Of a stretch of DNA of 64,000 nt, positions 1-8,682 are shown piece after piece. Made by a program: the position numbers and the translations under genes. The notes under the pieces are model-generated. The model worked only from the letters and a program-made list of their open reading frames with translations, was not told where the DNA came from and made no database searches. Where the stretch lies: contig CAWIJL010000019.1 in NCBI GenBank assembly GCA_963836405.1, positions 186,001-250,000 on the forward strand. Direction: 5' to 3'. This DNA comes from CAWIJJ01 sp963836405. GTDB taxonomy: Bacteria > Acidobacteriota > Terriglobia > Bryobacterales > Bryobacteraceae. Within the stretch, counting starts at the first letter, position 1; each line of letters starts with the position of its first letter.

Positions 1-5
1 GTATC

Positions 6-17
6 GTTGTTTACAAC
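6..17. promoter_or_regulatory. Short inverted repeat upstream of the Cys-rich gene
   Basis: Two 5-nt arms, GTTGT and ACAAC, flank a TT centre. It lies about 80 nt before the Cys-rich small gene and the receptor gene. A LacI-family gene sits just downstream of the receptor, so this could be a repressor half-site pair, but 5-nt arms arise by chance and no second copy was seen near the lacI-type gene. Confidence 0.15.
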
Positions 18-93
18 CCGCGGCCGGCGGGAGCGATACACTGGATGGCAAGTGTTCAGAGGGGTAAGAGTCCGGCTTCCCATTTTCCGCGGA

Positions 94-450
94 ATGGCGG
101 CGTGGGGACTCGCCCTGCTCTTCACGGCACTGCATGCCAGCCCCCTGCTGTTGGCGGGAACCGCGGACCGGGGATGCTGCAAGAACGGGCACGCCTGCTG
201 CCGCCGCGCTCGCGGGGCACGCGGGCCGGCGGCCATCGCCACTCCGGCGTGCGGCAGCCGGTGCAGCACCGCCGGGTGGGCCGCGCCAGGCACTCTGCCG
301 GGGATTGTACCGGAATCCGGCACCACGGCGGCCATTTCGCGATCCGAGACCGGCCGCTCAACCTTCACGACGGCGACGCTGCTCCCGCAGCATACGTTTT
401 CCCTGTTTCAAAGACCTCCTCCCCTCTGCTCTCAGCAGCCTGTGGCATAA
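94..450 (+). CDS. Small Cys-rich exported hypothetical protein
   Basis: This reads as a 118-residue protein starting at the ATG before MAAWGLALLFTALHASP, a hydrophobic stretch that looks like a signal peptide. After it come clustered cysteines (GCCKNGHACC, then ACGSRC), which suggest metal binding or disulfides in the periplasm. The frame stays open further upstream to position 7, but that part does not look like a protein N-terminus. The gene ends 24 nt before the receptor gene, so the two are probably co-transcribed. I do not recognise the family. The double-cysteine/His motif is the only functional hint, and the second half (Pro/Thr/Ser-rich) is low in information. Confidence 0.5.
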   Translation: MAAWGLALLFTALHASPLLLAGTADRGCCKNGHACCRRARGARGPAAIATPACGSRCSTAGWAAPGTLPGIVPESGTTAAISRSETGRSTFTTATLLPQHTFSLFQRPPPLCSQQPVA

Positions 451-474
451 CTCCAAAAACAGGGGGGAGAAATT

Positions 475-3243
475 GTGAAGTATCCGGGGATATTGTGTTT
501 GCTGGCGTGCGCGATCTGCGCGCCGGCGCAGGAATCGATTCAATCGGGCAGCGTGGGGGGACAGGTCACGGACCCGTCGGGCGCGACGGTGGCGGAAGCG
601 AAAATCACCGTCCGGCAAACGGAAACCAACATGAGCTTTTCGGCGCTCACGGACCGCGAAGGCCACTTCCGTCTTCCAAACCTGCGGCCGGGGCCGTACG
701 AGATCCGGGTGGGGCGTCCGGGCTTCGCCGACTGGGTACGGCAGATTCGGCTGGGAGGAGGTTCCGCGTTCGAACTGCCGGTTTCGCTGAAACTGGCGGC
801 GGACGCCTCGACGATCGAGGTGAAGAGCGAAGAGACTCTGCTGGAGGGGGCGCGGAGCCAGATTGCGGCCACGGTGCGGGAGAGCGAGATCCGGGACCTG
901 CCGTTGAGCGGCCGCAGTTTTCTGGAACTGGCGCTGCTGGCGCCGGGCGTTTCGCAGACCAATACCGGGAGCACGCAACTGTTCACGGAAACGTCGGCGG
1001 TTCCGGGCCAGGGCATCTCGATCGGGAGCCAGCGGAATTTTTCGAACGGCTTCGTGGTGGACGGGCTTTCGGCGAATGACGACGCGGCGGGGCTGGCGGG
1101 CGCATTTTACGGGCTCGACACCATCAGCGAACTTCAGGTTGTCACCGCCGGGGGGCAGGCGGAGTTCGGCCGGGCGATGGCAGGATATGTCAGCCTGGTG
1201 ACGAAGAGCGGCACGAATACCCTGCACGGCGACCTCTACGGATATTTTCGGAATCAGCGCTTCAACGCGAGGAACGCGCTTTCGGGGAACAAGCTGCCGA
1301 TGACCGAAGCCCAGTACGGCGGGAGCGCGGGGGGACCGGTGCGCGAGAACCGCACCTTCTACTTTGCCAACGTGGAGCATCGCGCGTTGAATCAATCGGG
1401 CCTGGTGACCATCAGCGACGCGAACGTGGCGGCGATCAACGCGCGCCTGGGGGCCATCGGGTACCAGGGACCGCTCATCTCGACCGGCCTGTATCCCAAT
1501 CCGGTTCACGCAGACAATGTGCTGGCGAAGATCGACCACCAGATCAGCCGGCGGGATCAGTTGACGGCGCGTTACAGCCTTTACCGGGTCCACAGCGAGA
1601 ATGCGCGGGGCGCCGGCGCGCTGAACGCCGTGACGGCCGCAGCGGGGCTGGACAGCAGCGACCACACCTTGGCAGCGGGAAACGTGCTGACGCTCACGGC
1701 GCACCTGGTGAACGAAACGCGCGGCCAGTATACGCACAGCGATCTGCGGGCGGACCCGAACGACGCTGCCGGGCCGGCCGTAAGTATCGCCGGGGTGGCG
1801 ACTTTCGGGCGGGCACCCGGATCGCCCACGCGGCGGAAGAACGGCCTGGTCCAGATCGTCAACAATCTCGCCTATCAATCCGGCGCGCACGCCATTCGCG
1901 TGGGAGCCGACTTCCTGAATAACAATACGGAGATCACGTTTCCGCGCGCGTCCCGGGGAAGTTACTCGTTTTCCTCGCTGGCTAACTTCCTGGCGGGAAC
2001 TTACAATAACTCGGGCTTTGCGCAGACTTTCGGCAACTCCACGGTATCGCAGTCGAACCCCAATGCGGGCGTGTACGTGCAGGATGAATGGAGGGCGGGA
2101 CGGCGGCTGACGCTGAACCTCGGGATCCGGTACGACGTGCAGTTACTGCGCACCATCGCCACGGATACCAACAACCTATCTCCACGCTTCGGATTCGCAT
2201 GGACCCCCTCGGCTTCACGGCGGACGGTGGTGCGGGGCGGGTTCGGGCTGTTCTACGACCGCGTTCCGCTGCGGGCGCTGGCGAACGCGCTGCTCTCGAG
2301 CGGGAACACGACCGTTCTGAAACCCGACAGCCAGGTGAGCGTCAGCCTTTCGCCGGCGCAAAGCGGCGCGCCCGTGTTTCCGAATCTTCTGGCCTCGCTT
2401 CCCGCCGGAGTCGCGATCAATTTTTCTACCATGGAACGGGGGATGCAGAACGCCTATTCCGAGCAGGGCAGCGTGGAAGTGGAGCGGCAAGTGGGACAGA
2501 CGGGGCTTCTGACGGTGGGGTACGAGCACCTGCGCGGGCTGCACCTGATCCTTTCCATGAATCAGAATGTACCCGCCTGCGCCGCGGCAGGGAACAACAA
2601 CGGATGCCGGCCGAATGCGGCCTTCGCCAACAACAGCCAGTATTCGGCGCGGGGGGACTCGGAGTACAACGGTTTGCACCTGTCGTTCATGCAGCGGCCC
2701 GCGAAATGGGCGAATTACCGGATTTCGTACGCTTTGTCCAAAGCCACGGACGATGTGGGCGAATTTTTCTTCAGCTCGCCGATCGACAATTACAATATCT
2801 GGCGGGACTACGGCCGCTCGGACGACGACCAGCGGCACCGCCTTACGGCGAACGGCGCGGTGGAGGTGCTGGGCTTCCAGTTGAGCGGACTGCTGCAATA
2901 CGCGTCGGCGCTGCCATTCAATATCCGGACGGGCACGAATACCATTCAGGGGACCGCGGCACGGCCGGTGGTAAATGGCGAGTTCATCCCGCGCAATGCC
3001 GGAAGCGGCTTCGACCTGTTCACGGTGAATGCGCGAGTGGGGCGAACCTTCGCGGCGGGCGACCGCCTCCGCGTACGCGCGTGGATCGAGGCATTCAACG
3101 CGCTGAACCACGTGAACGGGGTGACGCTGAACGGGACCTTCGGCAGCGGCGCGTATCCGGGGAATCCGCTGCCGTCGTTTGGCCAGACTACATCCGCGGC
3201 GGACGGGCGGACGCTACAGGCGGCTTTGCGCCTCTCCTTTTGA
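475..3243 (+). CDS. Oar-like TonB-dependent receptor with carboxypeptidase-regulatory domain
   Basis: The 922-residue protein begins at a GTG with AGGGGGGAGA just upstream. Residues 1-19 form a signal peptide ending near the Ala-Gln junction. Residues about 24-110 are a carboxypeptidase-regulatory-like beta-sandwich (GSVGGQVTDPSGATVAEAKI). Next come a plug-like region (LPLSGRSFLELALLAPGV, then VVDGLSANDD) and a C-terminal beta-barrel rich in alternating aromatic strands, ending in LRLSF with the terminal Phe typical of outer-membrane barrels. This architecture is strongly expanded in Acidobacteriota and usually imports or binds polymers. At 922 residues it is somewhat shorter than the usual 1000-1200. 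The substrate is unknown. The LacI-type gene immediately downstream may regulate it, but no operator was proven. Confidence 0.88.
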   Translation: MKYPGILCLLACAICAPAQESIQSGSVGGQVTDPSGATVAEAKITVRQTETNMSFSALTDREGHFRLPNLRPGPYEIRVGRPGFADWVRQIRLGGGSAFELPVSLKLAADASTIEVKSEETLLEGARSQIAATVRESEIRDLPLSGRSFLELALLAPGVSQTNTGSTQLFTETSAVPGQGISIGSQRNFSNGFVVDGLSANDDAAGLAGAFYGLDTISELQVVTAGGQAEFGRAMAGYVSLVTKSGTNTLHGDLYGYFRNQRFNARNALSGNKLPMTEAQYGGSAGGPVRENRTFYFANVEHRALNQSGLVTISDANVAAINARLGAIGYQGPLISTGLYPNPVHADNVLAKIDHQISRRDQLTARYSLYRVHSENARGAGALNAVTAAAGLDSSDHTLAAGNVLTLTAHLVNETRGQYTHSDLRADPNDAAGPAVSIAGVATFGRAPGSPTRRKNGLVQIVNNLAYQSGAHAIRVGADFLNNNTEITFPRASRGSYSFSSLANFLAGTYNNSGFAQTFGNSTVSQSNPNAGVYVQDEWRAGRRLTLNLGIRYDVQLLRTIATDTNNLSPRFGFAWTPSASRRTVVRGGFGLFYDRVPLRALANALLSSGNTTVLKPDSQVSVSLSPAQSGAPVFPNLLASLPAGVAINFSTMERGMQNAYSEQGSVEVERQVGQTGLLTVGYEHLRGLHLILSMNQNVPACAAAGNNNGCRPNAAFANNSQYSARGDSEYNGLHLSFMQRPAKWANYRISYALSKATDDVGEFFFSSPIDNYNIWRDYGRSDDDQRHRLTANGAVEVLGFQLSGLLQYASALPFNIRTGTNTIQGTAARPVVNGEFIPRNAGSGFDLFTVNARVGRTFAAGDRLRVRAWIEAFNALNHVNGVTLNGTFGSGAYPGNPLPSFGQTTSAADGRTLQAALRLSF

Positions 3244-3256
3244 TCGCGGCCGGAGC

Positions 3257-3283
3257 TTGGGGGGCGCCGCCGCGGGGTATGAT
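3257..3283 (+). promoter_or_regulatory. Weak promoter candidate for the LacI-type gene
   Basis: TTGGGG and TATGAT are separated by 15 nt in the 75-nt gap between the receptor and lacI-type genes. The -10 match is good, but the -35 match and spacing are poor. Confidence 0.25.
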
Positions 3284-3317
3284 ACTCCTGTAAAGCACGG
3301 CGGCGCGGCCTCCAAGT

Positions 3318-4334
3318 ATGGCGATCCATTCAAACTCTCCGGTCCGGTTGAAGGACATTGCGCGCGATCTCGATGTCTCCGTGATGACGGTGTCGAAGGT
3401 TGTGCGCGGCTGCGCGGATGTCGGGGCGGAGACGCGACGCCGGGTCCTCGCGAAGGTCAAGGAGTTGAATTACCAGCCGAATTGGGTGGCTCGTAGTTTG
3501 GCGGCGCGGCGGACGTTCATGGTGGGGCTGATCGTCCCGGACCTGATGCACTCGTTTTTCGCCGAGATTGCCAAGGGTGTGTCCGCGGCGATTCGGCCGG
3601 CCGGTTATGACGTGGTGATCTGCAACTCGGAAGACGACGGCGCGGTGGAATCGAGCGAGGTGGACCGGCTGCTGGCGCGGCAGGTGGACGGATTGATCAT
3701 CGCGTCGGCGCAGATGCCGGGATTTCACCAGCTATTCGACCGGATCGAAGCGCGCAACGTGCCCTATATCCTGATCGACCGGCGATTTCCCGGGGTGCGC
3801 GCTCCGTTTATCGGGGCGGACGACGAAGCGATCGGGGTGCTGGCCACGCGACACCTGATCGACCGCGGGTGCCGGCGTATCGCGCACATTGCGGGGCCGG
3901 CCCTGACGACGGGCCTCGGCCGCCTCAAGGGGTACCGGCAGGCGCTTGCCGGCGCCGGCATTCAGGTTCCGGAGTCGTACGTGGTGACGGCGGCCGACGA
4001 TGAAACGGGCTTCGTGGCCGCTCGAAAGCTGCTGGCGCTGGACCCGCGGCCCGACGGCATTTTCGGGTACAACGATCCAACGGCGTGCGGGGCGCTGCGC
4101 GCGGCTCTCGAGGCCGGCATTCCGGTGCCGCGCGAGTTGCGCATCATCGGGGCCGGCAACGTGCATTATTCCGATCTGCTGCGTGTGCCGCTATCGACTA
4201 TCGACCAGTGCAGCACGGAGATTGGGCGGCAGGCCGCGGGCGTGCTGTTGAAAGCGATCGCGTCGAAGCAGCGGCGGCCGAGCCGCGCGGTGGTCATCGA
4301 GCCGAAGCTGGTGGCGCGGGAATCGACGGGCTGA
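3318..4334 (+). CDS. LacI-family transcriptional regulator
   Basis: The 338-residue protein has an N-terminal LacI helix-turn-helix (residues about 9-62: VRLKDIARDLDVSVMTVSKV, then a hinge-helix region WVARSL). A periplasmic-binding-protein-like effector domain follows (VGLIVPDLMHSFFAEIAKGV, then DGLIIASAQM, DRRFPGV, IGADDE). It should bind a palindromic operator as a dimer, with affinity set by a sugar or nucleoside-like ligand. The ligand is not evident. It follows the Oar-like receptor on the same strand, which suggests local control of uptake. Its last 27 nt are duplicated exactly at 6640-6666. Without the intervening cassette the reading frame would continue for a further seven codons (C-T-I-T-G-A-R) before a stop, so the present C-terminus was probably created by the insertion. 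Confidence 0.9.
   Translation: MAIHSNSPVRLKDIARDLDVSVMTVSKVVRGCADVGAETRRRVLAKVKELNYQPNWVARSLAARRTFMVGLIVPDLMHSFFAEIAKGVSAAIRPAGYDVVICNSEDDGAVESSEVDRLLARQVDGLIIASAQMPGFHQLFDRIEARNVPYILIDRRFPGVRAPFIGADDEAIGVLATRHLIDRGCRRIAHIAGPALTTGLGRLKGYRQALAGAGIQVPESYVVTAADDETGFVAARKLLALDPRPDGIFGYNDPTACGALRAALEAGIPVPRELRIIGAGNVHYSDLLRVPLSTIDQCSTEIGRQAAGVLLKAIASKQRRPSRAVVIEPKLVARESTG
4307..4333. repeat. 27-bp direct repeat, left copy
   Basis: This 27-nt segment, beginning GCTGGTGGCG and ending TCGACGGGCTG, forms the end of the lacI-type coding sequence. It recurs without mismatch at 6640-6666. The two copies bracket the two-gene cassette, as attachment-site or insertion duplications do. Confidence 0.85.
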
Positions 4335-4341
4335 GCGGCGC

Positions 4342-6231
4342 TCACTGGACTCGTTTGGTTAGCGCCTTGCCCGCCAGCGACTGGCTCACCGCCGGAACGC
4401 CGAAGGCCTTCGTCATGGACGGAATCAATGCCGCGGCTTCGGGATCTCCTTCGCGGATCTGCCGGCTCACGATGTTCACCAGTTCGCGCCAGCTCTCCTG
4501 CGGTTGGCCGGGCTTCACCTTACTCCTGGTTTGCCCTTTCTTGTTCACCAGGTCGGCAGCGGCCTTCATGCACTTGTCCATGTAGTCGTCGAAGTCCTCG
4601 CCAAACTCGGCGATATCGCCCACCATTTTCAGGTTCACGGCATCGGAGAAATGCCGTCCAATGGCGTCGGTAGCCCGCACTTCCACCCGGATGTCATAAT
4701 TCGCATCCTGGTTGCGCGCGTTCAAGACCAGCCTGCTATCCGGTCCGCGCCGAGTCCCTTCGAGCCGGTAGTGCAGCTCGATCGCGTGGCCATTGATTGC
4801 CGTCCCGTTCGGCGGCGGCAGGGCGCTGGTCACGGTCCCAATGAAATCGATCGCCGGATCGGTGGCGCCGGGCAAGACGACCGAGCCCACGCGCGACGCC
4901 AGCGGCTCCCCATTCACTGTCCAGGCGTAAGCAACCGGTTCAAACAGCCATTCCCGATCGATCGTCACGATTTTCCGGTCGTCCTGTATGGATTCCTCGT
5001 AGGCGAACGTCCGCGGCTCGCATGCCAAAGGCTGCACCGTCACCGAACCTCTCGCCACACCGTGCAGGTTCTGCGGGTCCTCATTCGTGCGCAGGTGAAT
5101 CGCGGGGACGATATGAGCGACGGAAACTCCGCCCCTATCCCCGGTCAGCAGCAGACCTTCCTCGGCGATCCGCAGATCCAGCCACGAGATCTGCGGCACC
5201 GACCAGGAAGGTTGATCCGGAATCTTTGTGTCCGGCGCAACCGCACCCAACCTGTCGAAGATCTGTCTGAACGTGGCCCCCAGAAAGGGCGTGATGGGAA
5301 GGATGATCGTCTGCAGCACGGACAGGACGTCGATCAGCAGGTTACAGAAAAATCCGAACTCCACTTCATAGGCAAGTACCGGAGCCGGAGGATCGGCTAC
5401 TACCTCAACGTTGTTCTGGACCAGAGCGGCATGCAGTTTCTGCGTGAAGGAGCCGCCGTCCACCGACCAGCAATCGCCCTCCGCATCGAACGTCCCGTTC
5501 ACATCGATCACGCCCTCCCGAAATGTGAGGTTCACGCCGGTGACTGTGACCGGATCCTCGGAAAAGGCCGCGGCGTCCGGGAGCTGTTTTTTGATCACTT
5601 CCGCCGCGATGGCCAGCGAAATGGGGCGCGAACCGCTCACCGACGGAGTCAGACGCGCGGCATCCCCCTCTCCCGCCCTCAACGCAAGGGTGTCCGCATC
5701 CAGGTTGAGGTTCTTGCCGAATATGAGGAACAGCGCTTTCACCGAACTTTCGCCGGGAATCAGCTCGAAATCCTTATCCGGCTCGCGCTGGATCAGCTTG
5801 TCGACTTCGGTATTCGCACGCGCGGCAAACCCTGCGATGCCAGCGGACGGCGCTGTGGCGGGCGCTTCCAGTGTTGCGCCCAGAAGTCTCGCAATCAGGA
5901 ACGTCCCGTCGAGCAATTGCATCCGTACCTTCACGGCGCCGCCCGAAAACGCGACGTCAACGGCATCCGGGAGCCTGATGACGCCCCCTTCCAGTTGCAG
6001 CGTCAGCGTGCACAGATTCGAGCCGGGCTGCAGGGCGAGATCGCTCCCTTTCACCAGAAGATCCACCATGTTCGGCTTGGGATGAAGAAGATCTGCTGCA
6101 GGGTCCGGCACAACCAACCGGATTGGCCCCTCGAGGCTTTGACCCTGAAAAACAACGTGCTCCTGAATCATATCCAGGAGTTTGTTCCGGCGAATCTGAA
6201 ACACAAAGCCGAAGCTGTCCAACAGGCTCAT
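4342..6231 (-). CDS. Hypothetical 629-residue protein, second gene of the cassette
   Basis: The start is the ATG that overlaps the stop of the upstream 106-residue gene (ATGA), giving MSLLDSFGFVFQIRRNKLLD. There is no signal peptide or clear membrane anchor, although a hydrophobic stretch (LLIDVLSVLQTIILPITPFL) lies near the middle. The first half looks beta-rich, with alternating hydrophobic strands and phrases such as TGVNLTFREGVIDVNGTFDA that recall tubular lipid-binding folds; that is only an impression. The second half has extended strands (HAIELHYRLEG) and a charged helical C-terminus (EDFDDYMDKCMKAAADLVNK). Base composition appears lower in GC than its neighbours, consistent with transfer. 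I do not recognise the family. The gene lies between the 27-bp repeats. Confidence 0.75.
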   Translation of the reverse strand: MSLLDSFGFVFQIRRNKLLDMIQEHVVFQGQSLEGPIRLVVPDPAADLLHPKPNMVDLLVKGSDLALQPGSNLCTLTLQLEGGVIRLPDAVDVAFSGGAVKVRMQLLDGTFLIARLLGATLEAPATAPSAGIAGFAARANTEVDKLIQREPDKDFELIPGESSVKALFLIFGKNLNLDADTLALRAGEGDAARLTPSVSGSRPISLAIAAEVIKKQLPDAAAFSEDPVTVTGVNLTFREGVIDVNGTFDAEGDCWSVDGGSFTQKLHAALVQNNVEVVADPPAPVLAYEVEFGFFCNLLIDVLSVLQTIILPITPFLGATFRQIFDRLGAVAPDTKIPDQPSWSVPQISWLDLRIAEEGLLLTGDRGGVSVAHIVPAIHLRTNEDPQNLHGVARGSVTVQPLACEPRTFAYEESIQDDRKIVTIDREWLFEPVAYAWTVNGEPLASRVGSVVLPGATDPAIDFIGTVTSALPPPNGTAINGHAIELHYRLEGTRRGPDSRLVLNARNQDANYDIRVEVRATDAIGRHFSDAVNLKMVGDIAEFGEDFDDYMDKCMKAAADLVNKKGQTRSKVKPGQPQESWRELVNIVSRQIREGDPEAAALIPSMTKAFGVPAVSQSLAGKALTKRVQ

Positions 6232-6548
6232 ACCTGCCCCTTTCGAAACAGGCCCGTCACTTTGACGCGAACCTGGTTCCCCGGCCGGCTCTTGCTCACG
6301 GCGTCGTAGACATGCTCCCTTCCCGTGCTGCCGAAGAACGCGGGGTAATATGGCTGACACTCTTTCACGGCTTCGGGGGTAATCTCTATCTGGATATCCC
6401 GCATGAACCGCTGCGGGTCTGACAAGAGAAGTTCTCCGCCATTCGGAACTTCAGCGATTCGTCTTACTATTTCCGCTTCGTTGTGCAGTAACTCCTTATA
6501 AGAGTGAATGCGCAAGATAGAACAACCTACAGCATCCGAATGAGCCAT
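6228..6548 (-). CDS. Hypothetical 106-residue protein, first gene of the cassette
   Basis: This is a small soluble protein beginning MAHSDAVGCSILRIHSYKEL. Its stop overlaps the next start as ATGA, so translation is coupled to the 629-residue gene and the two products probably act together. The centre (ELLLSDPQRFMRDIQIEITP) resembles the LxxDPxxxLxxxGIxLTPE pattern found in leader-like helical domains of the Nif11/nitrile-hydratase-leader type, but no Gly-Gly cleavage site follows, so I treat this as a resemblance only. The C-terminus (VRVKVTGLFRKG) looks like a short beta hairpin. No clear Shine-Dalgarno sequence precedes the ATG. The region upstream (6549-6640) is AT-richer than the rest of the window. 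Confidence 0.65.
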   Translation of the reverse strand: MAHSDAVGCSILRIHSYKELLHNEAEIVRRIAEVPNGGELLLSDPQRFMRDIQIEITPEAVKECQPYYPAFFGSTGREHVYDAVSKSRPGNQVRVKVTGLFRKGQV

Positions 6549-6639
6549 GATGTAGAGTACACCAATCGGACGAGGAAACCTGAAATTTAAACGTCTGTTA
6601 CTTTCCAGGTGTGCCCTTTGATACTTCCTTCATCCACTC

Positions 6640-6666
6640 GCTGGTGGCGCGGGAATCGACGGGCTG
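6640..6666. repeat. 27-bp direct repeat, right copy
   Basis: Exact second copy of 4307-4333, ending 5 nt before the tadA stop codon. The pair delimits a 2.3-kb segment carrying two hypothetical genes and no integrase or transposase. Confidence 0.85.
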
Positions 6667-6671
6667 CACGA

Positions 6672-7115
6672 TTACCGGCGCGCGTTGAAGAAGGCGCGCA
6701 GCAACTCCACGCATTCGACGGCGAGGACGCCCTCCACGACCTGGACGCGGTGGTTGAGCAGGTCGGAATCGGCGATGCGGAACTTGCTGCGCACGCCTCC
6801 GAAACGCAGGTCGCGGGCGCCGAAGACCAGGCGCGCGATGCGTGCGTTGACGAGAGCTCCGGCGCACATGACGCAGGGCTCGAGGGTGCAGTAGAGGGTG
6901 GCATTCTCGAGGCGGTAGTTGCCGGCGGCAGCGGCGGCCTCGCGGAGGGCCGACATTTCGGCGTGGGCGGTCGGGTCGGCGCGGGCAACGGGCGCGTTCC
7001 AGCCGCGGCCGAGGATCTCGCCGTCCGCCACCAGGATTGCGCCCACGGGCACCTCGCCCGCCGCGGCGCCCTCGCGCGCCAGACGCAGAGCTTCGCGCAT
7101 GTACCGCTCGTCCAA
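6672..7115 (-). CDS. tadA: tRNA-specific adenosine deaminase (TadA)
   Basis: TadA converts the wobble adenosine-34 of tRNA-Arg to inosine in the cytoplasm. The sequence carries the zinc/active-site motif HAEMSALREA (His ligand and catalytic Glu) and the second zinc motif TLEPCVMCAGA (PCxxC). Family members have residues before the YMREALRLA segment, so I place the start at TTG 7115 (LDERYMREALRL), five nucleotides after the purH stop; the ATG at 7100 is the alternative and gives 142 residues. Length fits the family at about 147. It lies downstream of purH on the same strand and is probably co-transcribed. Its 3' end abuts the right copy of the 27-bp repeat. Confidence 0.88.
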   Translation of the reverse strand: MDERYMREALRLAREGAAAGEVPVGAILVADGEILGRGWNAPVARADPTAHAEMSALREAAAAAGNYRLENATLYCTLEPCVMCAGALVNARIARLVFGARDLRFGGVRSKFRIADSDLLNHRVQVVEGVLAVECVELLRAFFNARR

Positions 7116-7120
7116 AATTC

Positions 7121-8650
7121 TCAGTGCCTGAAGTGGCGGATGCCGGTGAACACCATGGCCGCGCCGAGGCGGTCGGCGGCGGCAAGGACTTCCTCGTCGC
7201 GCACCGAGCCGCCGGGCTGAATGAAGGCGGTGGCGCCGTTTTGCACGGCCTCTTCGACGCCGTCGGGAAACGGGAAGAAGGCGTCGGAGGCCACCACGGT
7301 ATCTTTGAGCGGGAGCACGGCTTTCATGGCGCCGAGTTTGACGGAATCGACGCGGCTCATCTGGCCCGCGCCCACGCCGACGGCCTGTCCGGCGCGCGCG
7401 TAGACGATGGCGTTGGACTTGACGTGCTTGGCCACTTTCCAGCCGAACTCGAGCGCGACCCACTCCTGGTCGGAAGGGGCGCGGCGGGTCCGCACGACGG
7501 CGGCGGCGCGATCGAGGCGCGCGAGGTCGGCGGTCTGCATCAGGTAGCCGCCAGTGATGGACTTGACCACGACGCGATCGAGGCCGGCTCCGGCGCGCAT
7601 CAGCCGCAGGTTCTTTTTGGCGGAAAGGATGGCCAGGCCTTCGGGCGAAAAATCGGGAGCGACGACCGCTTCGACAAATGTTTTCGCGATCTCGCGGGCG
7701 GTCTCTTCATCGAGCGCGCGGTTCAGACCGATGACCGCACCGTAGGCAGACACCGGATCGCACTCGAAGGCTCTGCGGTAGGCTTCCGGCAGGGATGCCT
7801 GCTCGGCGCATCCGCACGGGTTGGTGTGTTTGATTATTGCGACGGCGGGCCGGTCGAAATCGCAGGCAAGCTGCCAGGCGGCGTCCAGGTCCACCAGGTT
7901 GTTGTAGGAAAGTTCCTTTCCGTGCAACTGTTCGGCGCCCGCGATGCCCTGGCCTTTGTGGCCGTAGAGGGCCGCCGCCTGGTGCGGATTCTCGCCGTAG
8001 CGGAGGCTCATCAGGCGCGGCGCGCGCAGGCTTAAGTCGTGCGGCAAGTCCGATGGATCGTCCAGCTGTTCCAGGCGGGCGGCGATGGCGGAATCGTAAT
8101 CGGCGGTAGTGCGGAAGGCTTTCTTGGCGAGCCGCCAGTTGGTTTCGACGGACAGGGCGCCGCCGCCGGAGCGCATTTCATCGACGATGGCGGGGTAGTC
8201 GGCGGGTGAAACTACGACCGCGACATCCTGGTAATTCTTGGCGGCGGCGCGGATCATGGTGGGTCCGCCGATATCGATATTTTCAATCAGCTCTTCGAGA
8301 CGCGCGCCGCTTTTCGCCGCCACCTCTTCAAAGCGGTAGAGATTCACCACGACCATGTCGATTGGCTCGATGCCGTGCTCCGCGATGGCGCGCATGTGCT
8401 CTTCGCGGCCGCGCATGGCCAGGATGCCGCCGGCCACTTTGGGATGGAGAGTCTTGACGCGACCGTCGAGCATCTCCGGAAAACCCGTGAGTTCGGCCAC
8501 GTCGCGCACCGGGACGCCCGCCTCGCGAATCATGCGGGCGGTTCCGCCCGTGGAAACGATTTCCGCTTCGAGCCCGCTCAGGTCGCGGGCGAATTCCACC
8601 ACTCCTGTCTTGTCGGTAACGCTGATGAGAACGCGACGGATTCTGTGCAT
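7121..8650 (-). CDS. purH: Bifunctional AICAR formyltransferase/IMP cyclohydrolase (PurH)
   Basis: PurH carries out the last two steps of de novo IMP synthesis: formylation of AICAR with 10-formyl-THF, then ring closure. At 509 residues it matches the family. The N-terminal IMP cyclohydrolase (MGS-like) domain shows ISVTDKTGVVEFARDLSGL, STGGTARMIREAGV and GRVKTLHPKVAGGIL. The C-terminal transformylase domain shows RYGENPHQAAALY, the Lys-His segment AIIKHTNPCGCA, and a C-terminal block ending VFTGIRHFRH. It precedes tadA by a few nucleotides. Diverged pieces of its 5' end occur again at 8860-8948 and 9071-9174, between it and the reductase gene. Confidence 0.96.
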   Translation of the reverse strand: MHRIRRVLISVTDKTGVVEFARDLSGLEAEIVSTGGTARMIREAGVPVRDVAELTGFPEMLDGRVKTLHPKVAGGILAMRGREEHMRAIAEHGIEPIDMVVVNLYRFEEVAAKSGARLEELIENIDIGGPTMIRAAAKNYQDVAVVVSPADYPAIVDEMRSGGGALSVETNWRLAKKAFRTTADYDSAIAARLEQLDDPSDLPHDLSLRAPRLMSLRYGENPHQAAALYGHKGQGIAGAEQLHGKELSYNNLVDLDAAWQLACDFDRPAVAIIKHTNPCGCAEQASLPEAYRRAFECDPVSAYGAVIGLNRALDEETAREIAKTFVEAVVAPDFSPEGLAILSAKKNLRLMRAGAGLDRVVVKSITGGYLMQTADLARLDRAAAVVRTRRAPSDQEWVALEFGWKVAKHVKSNAIVYARAGQAVGVGAGQMSRVDSVKLGAMKAVLPLKDTVVASDAFFPFPDGVEEAVQNGATAFIQPGGSVRDEEVLAAADRLGAAMVFTGIRHFRH

Positions 8651-8682
8651 CTACAGCGAAGGTAGCACAGGGGTCGCGGGCG

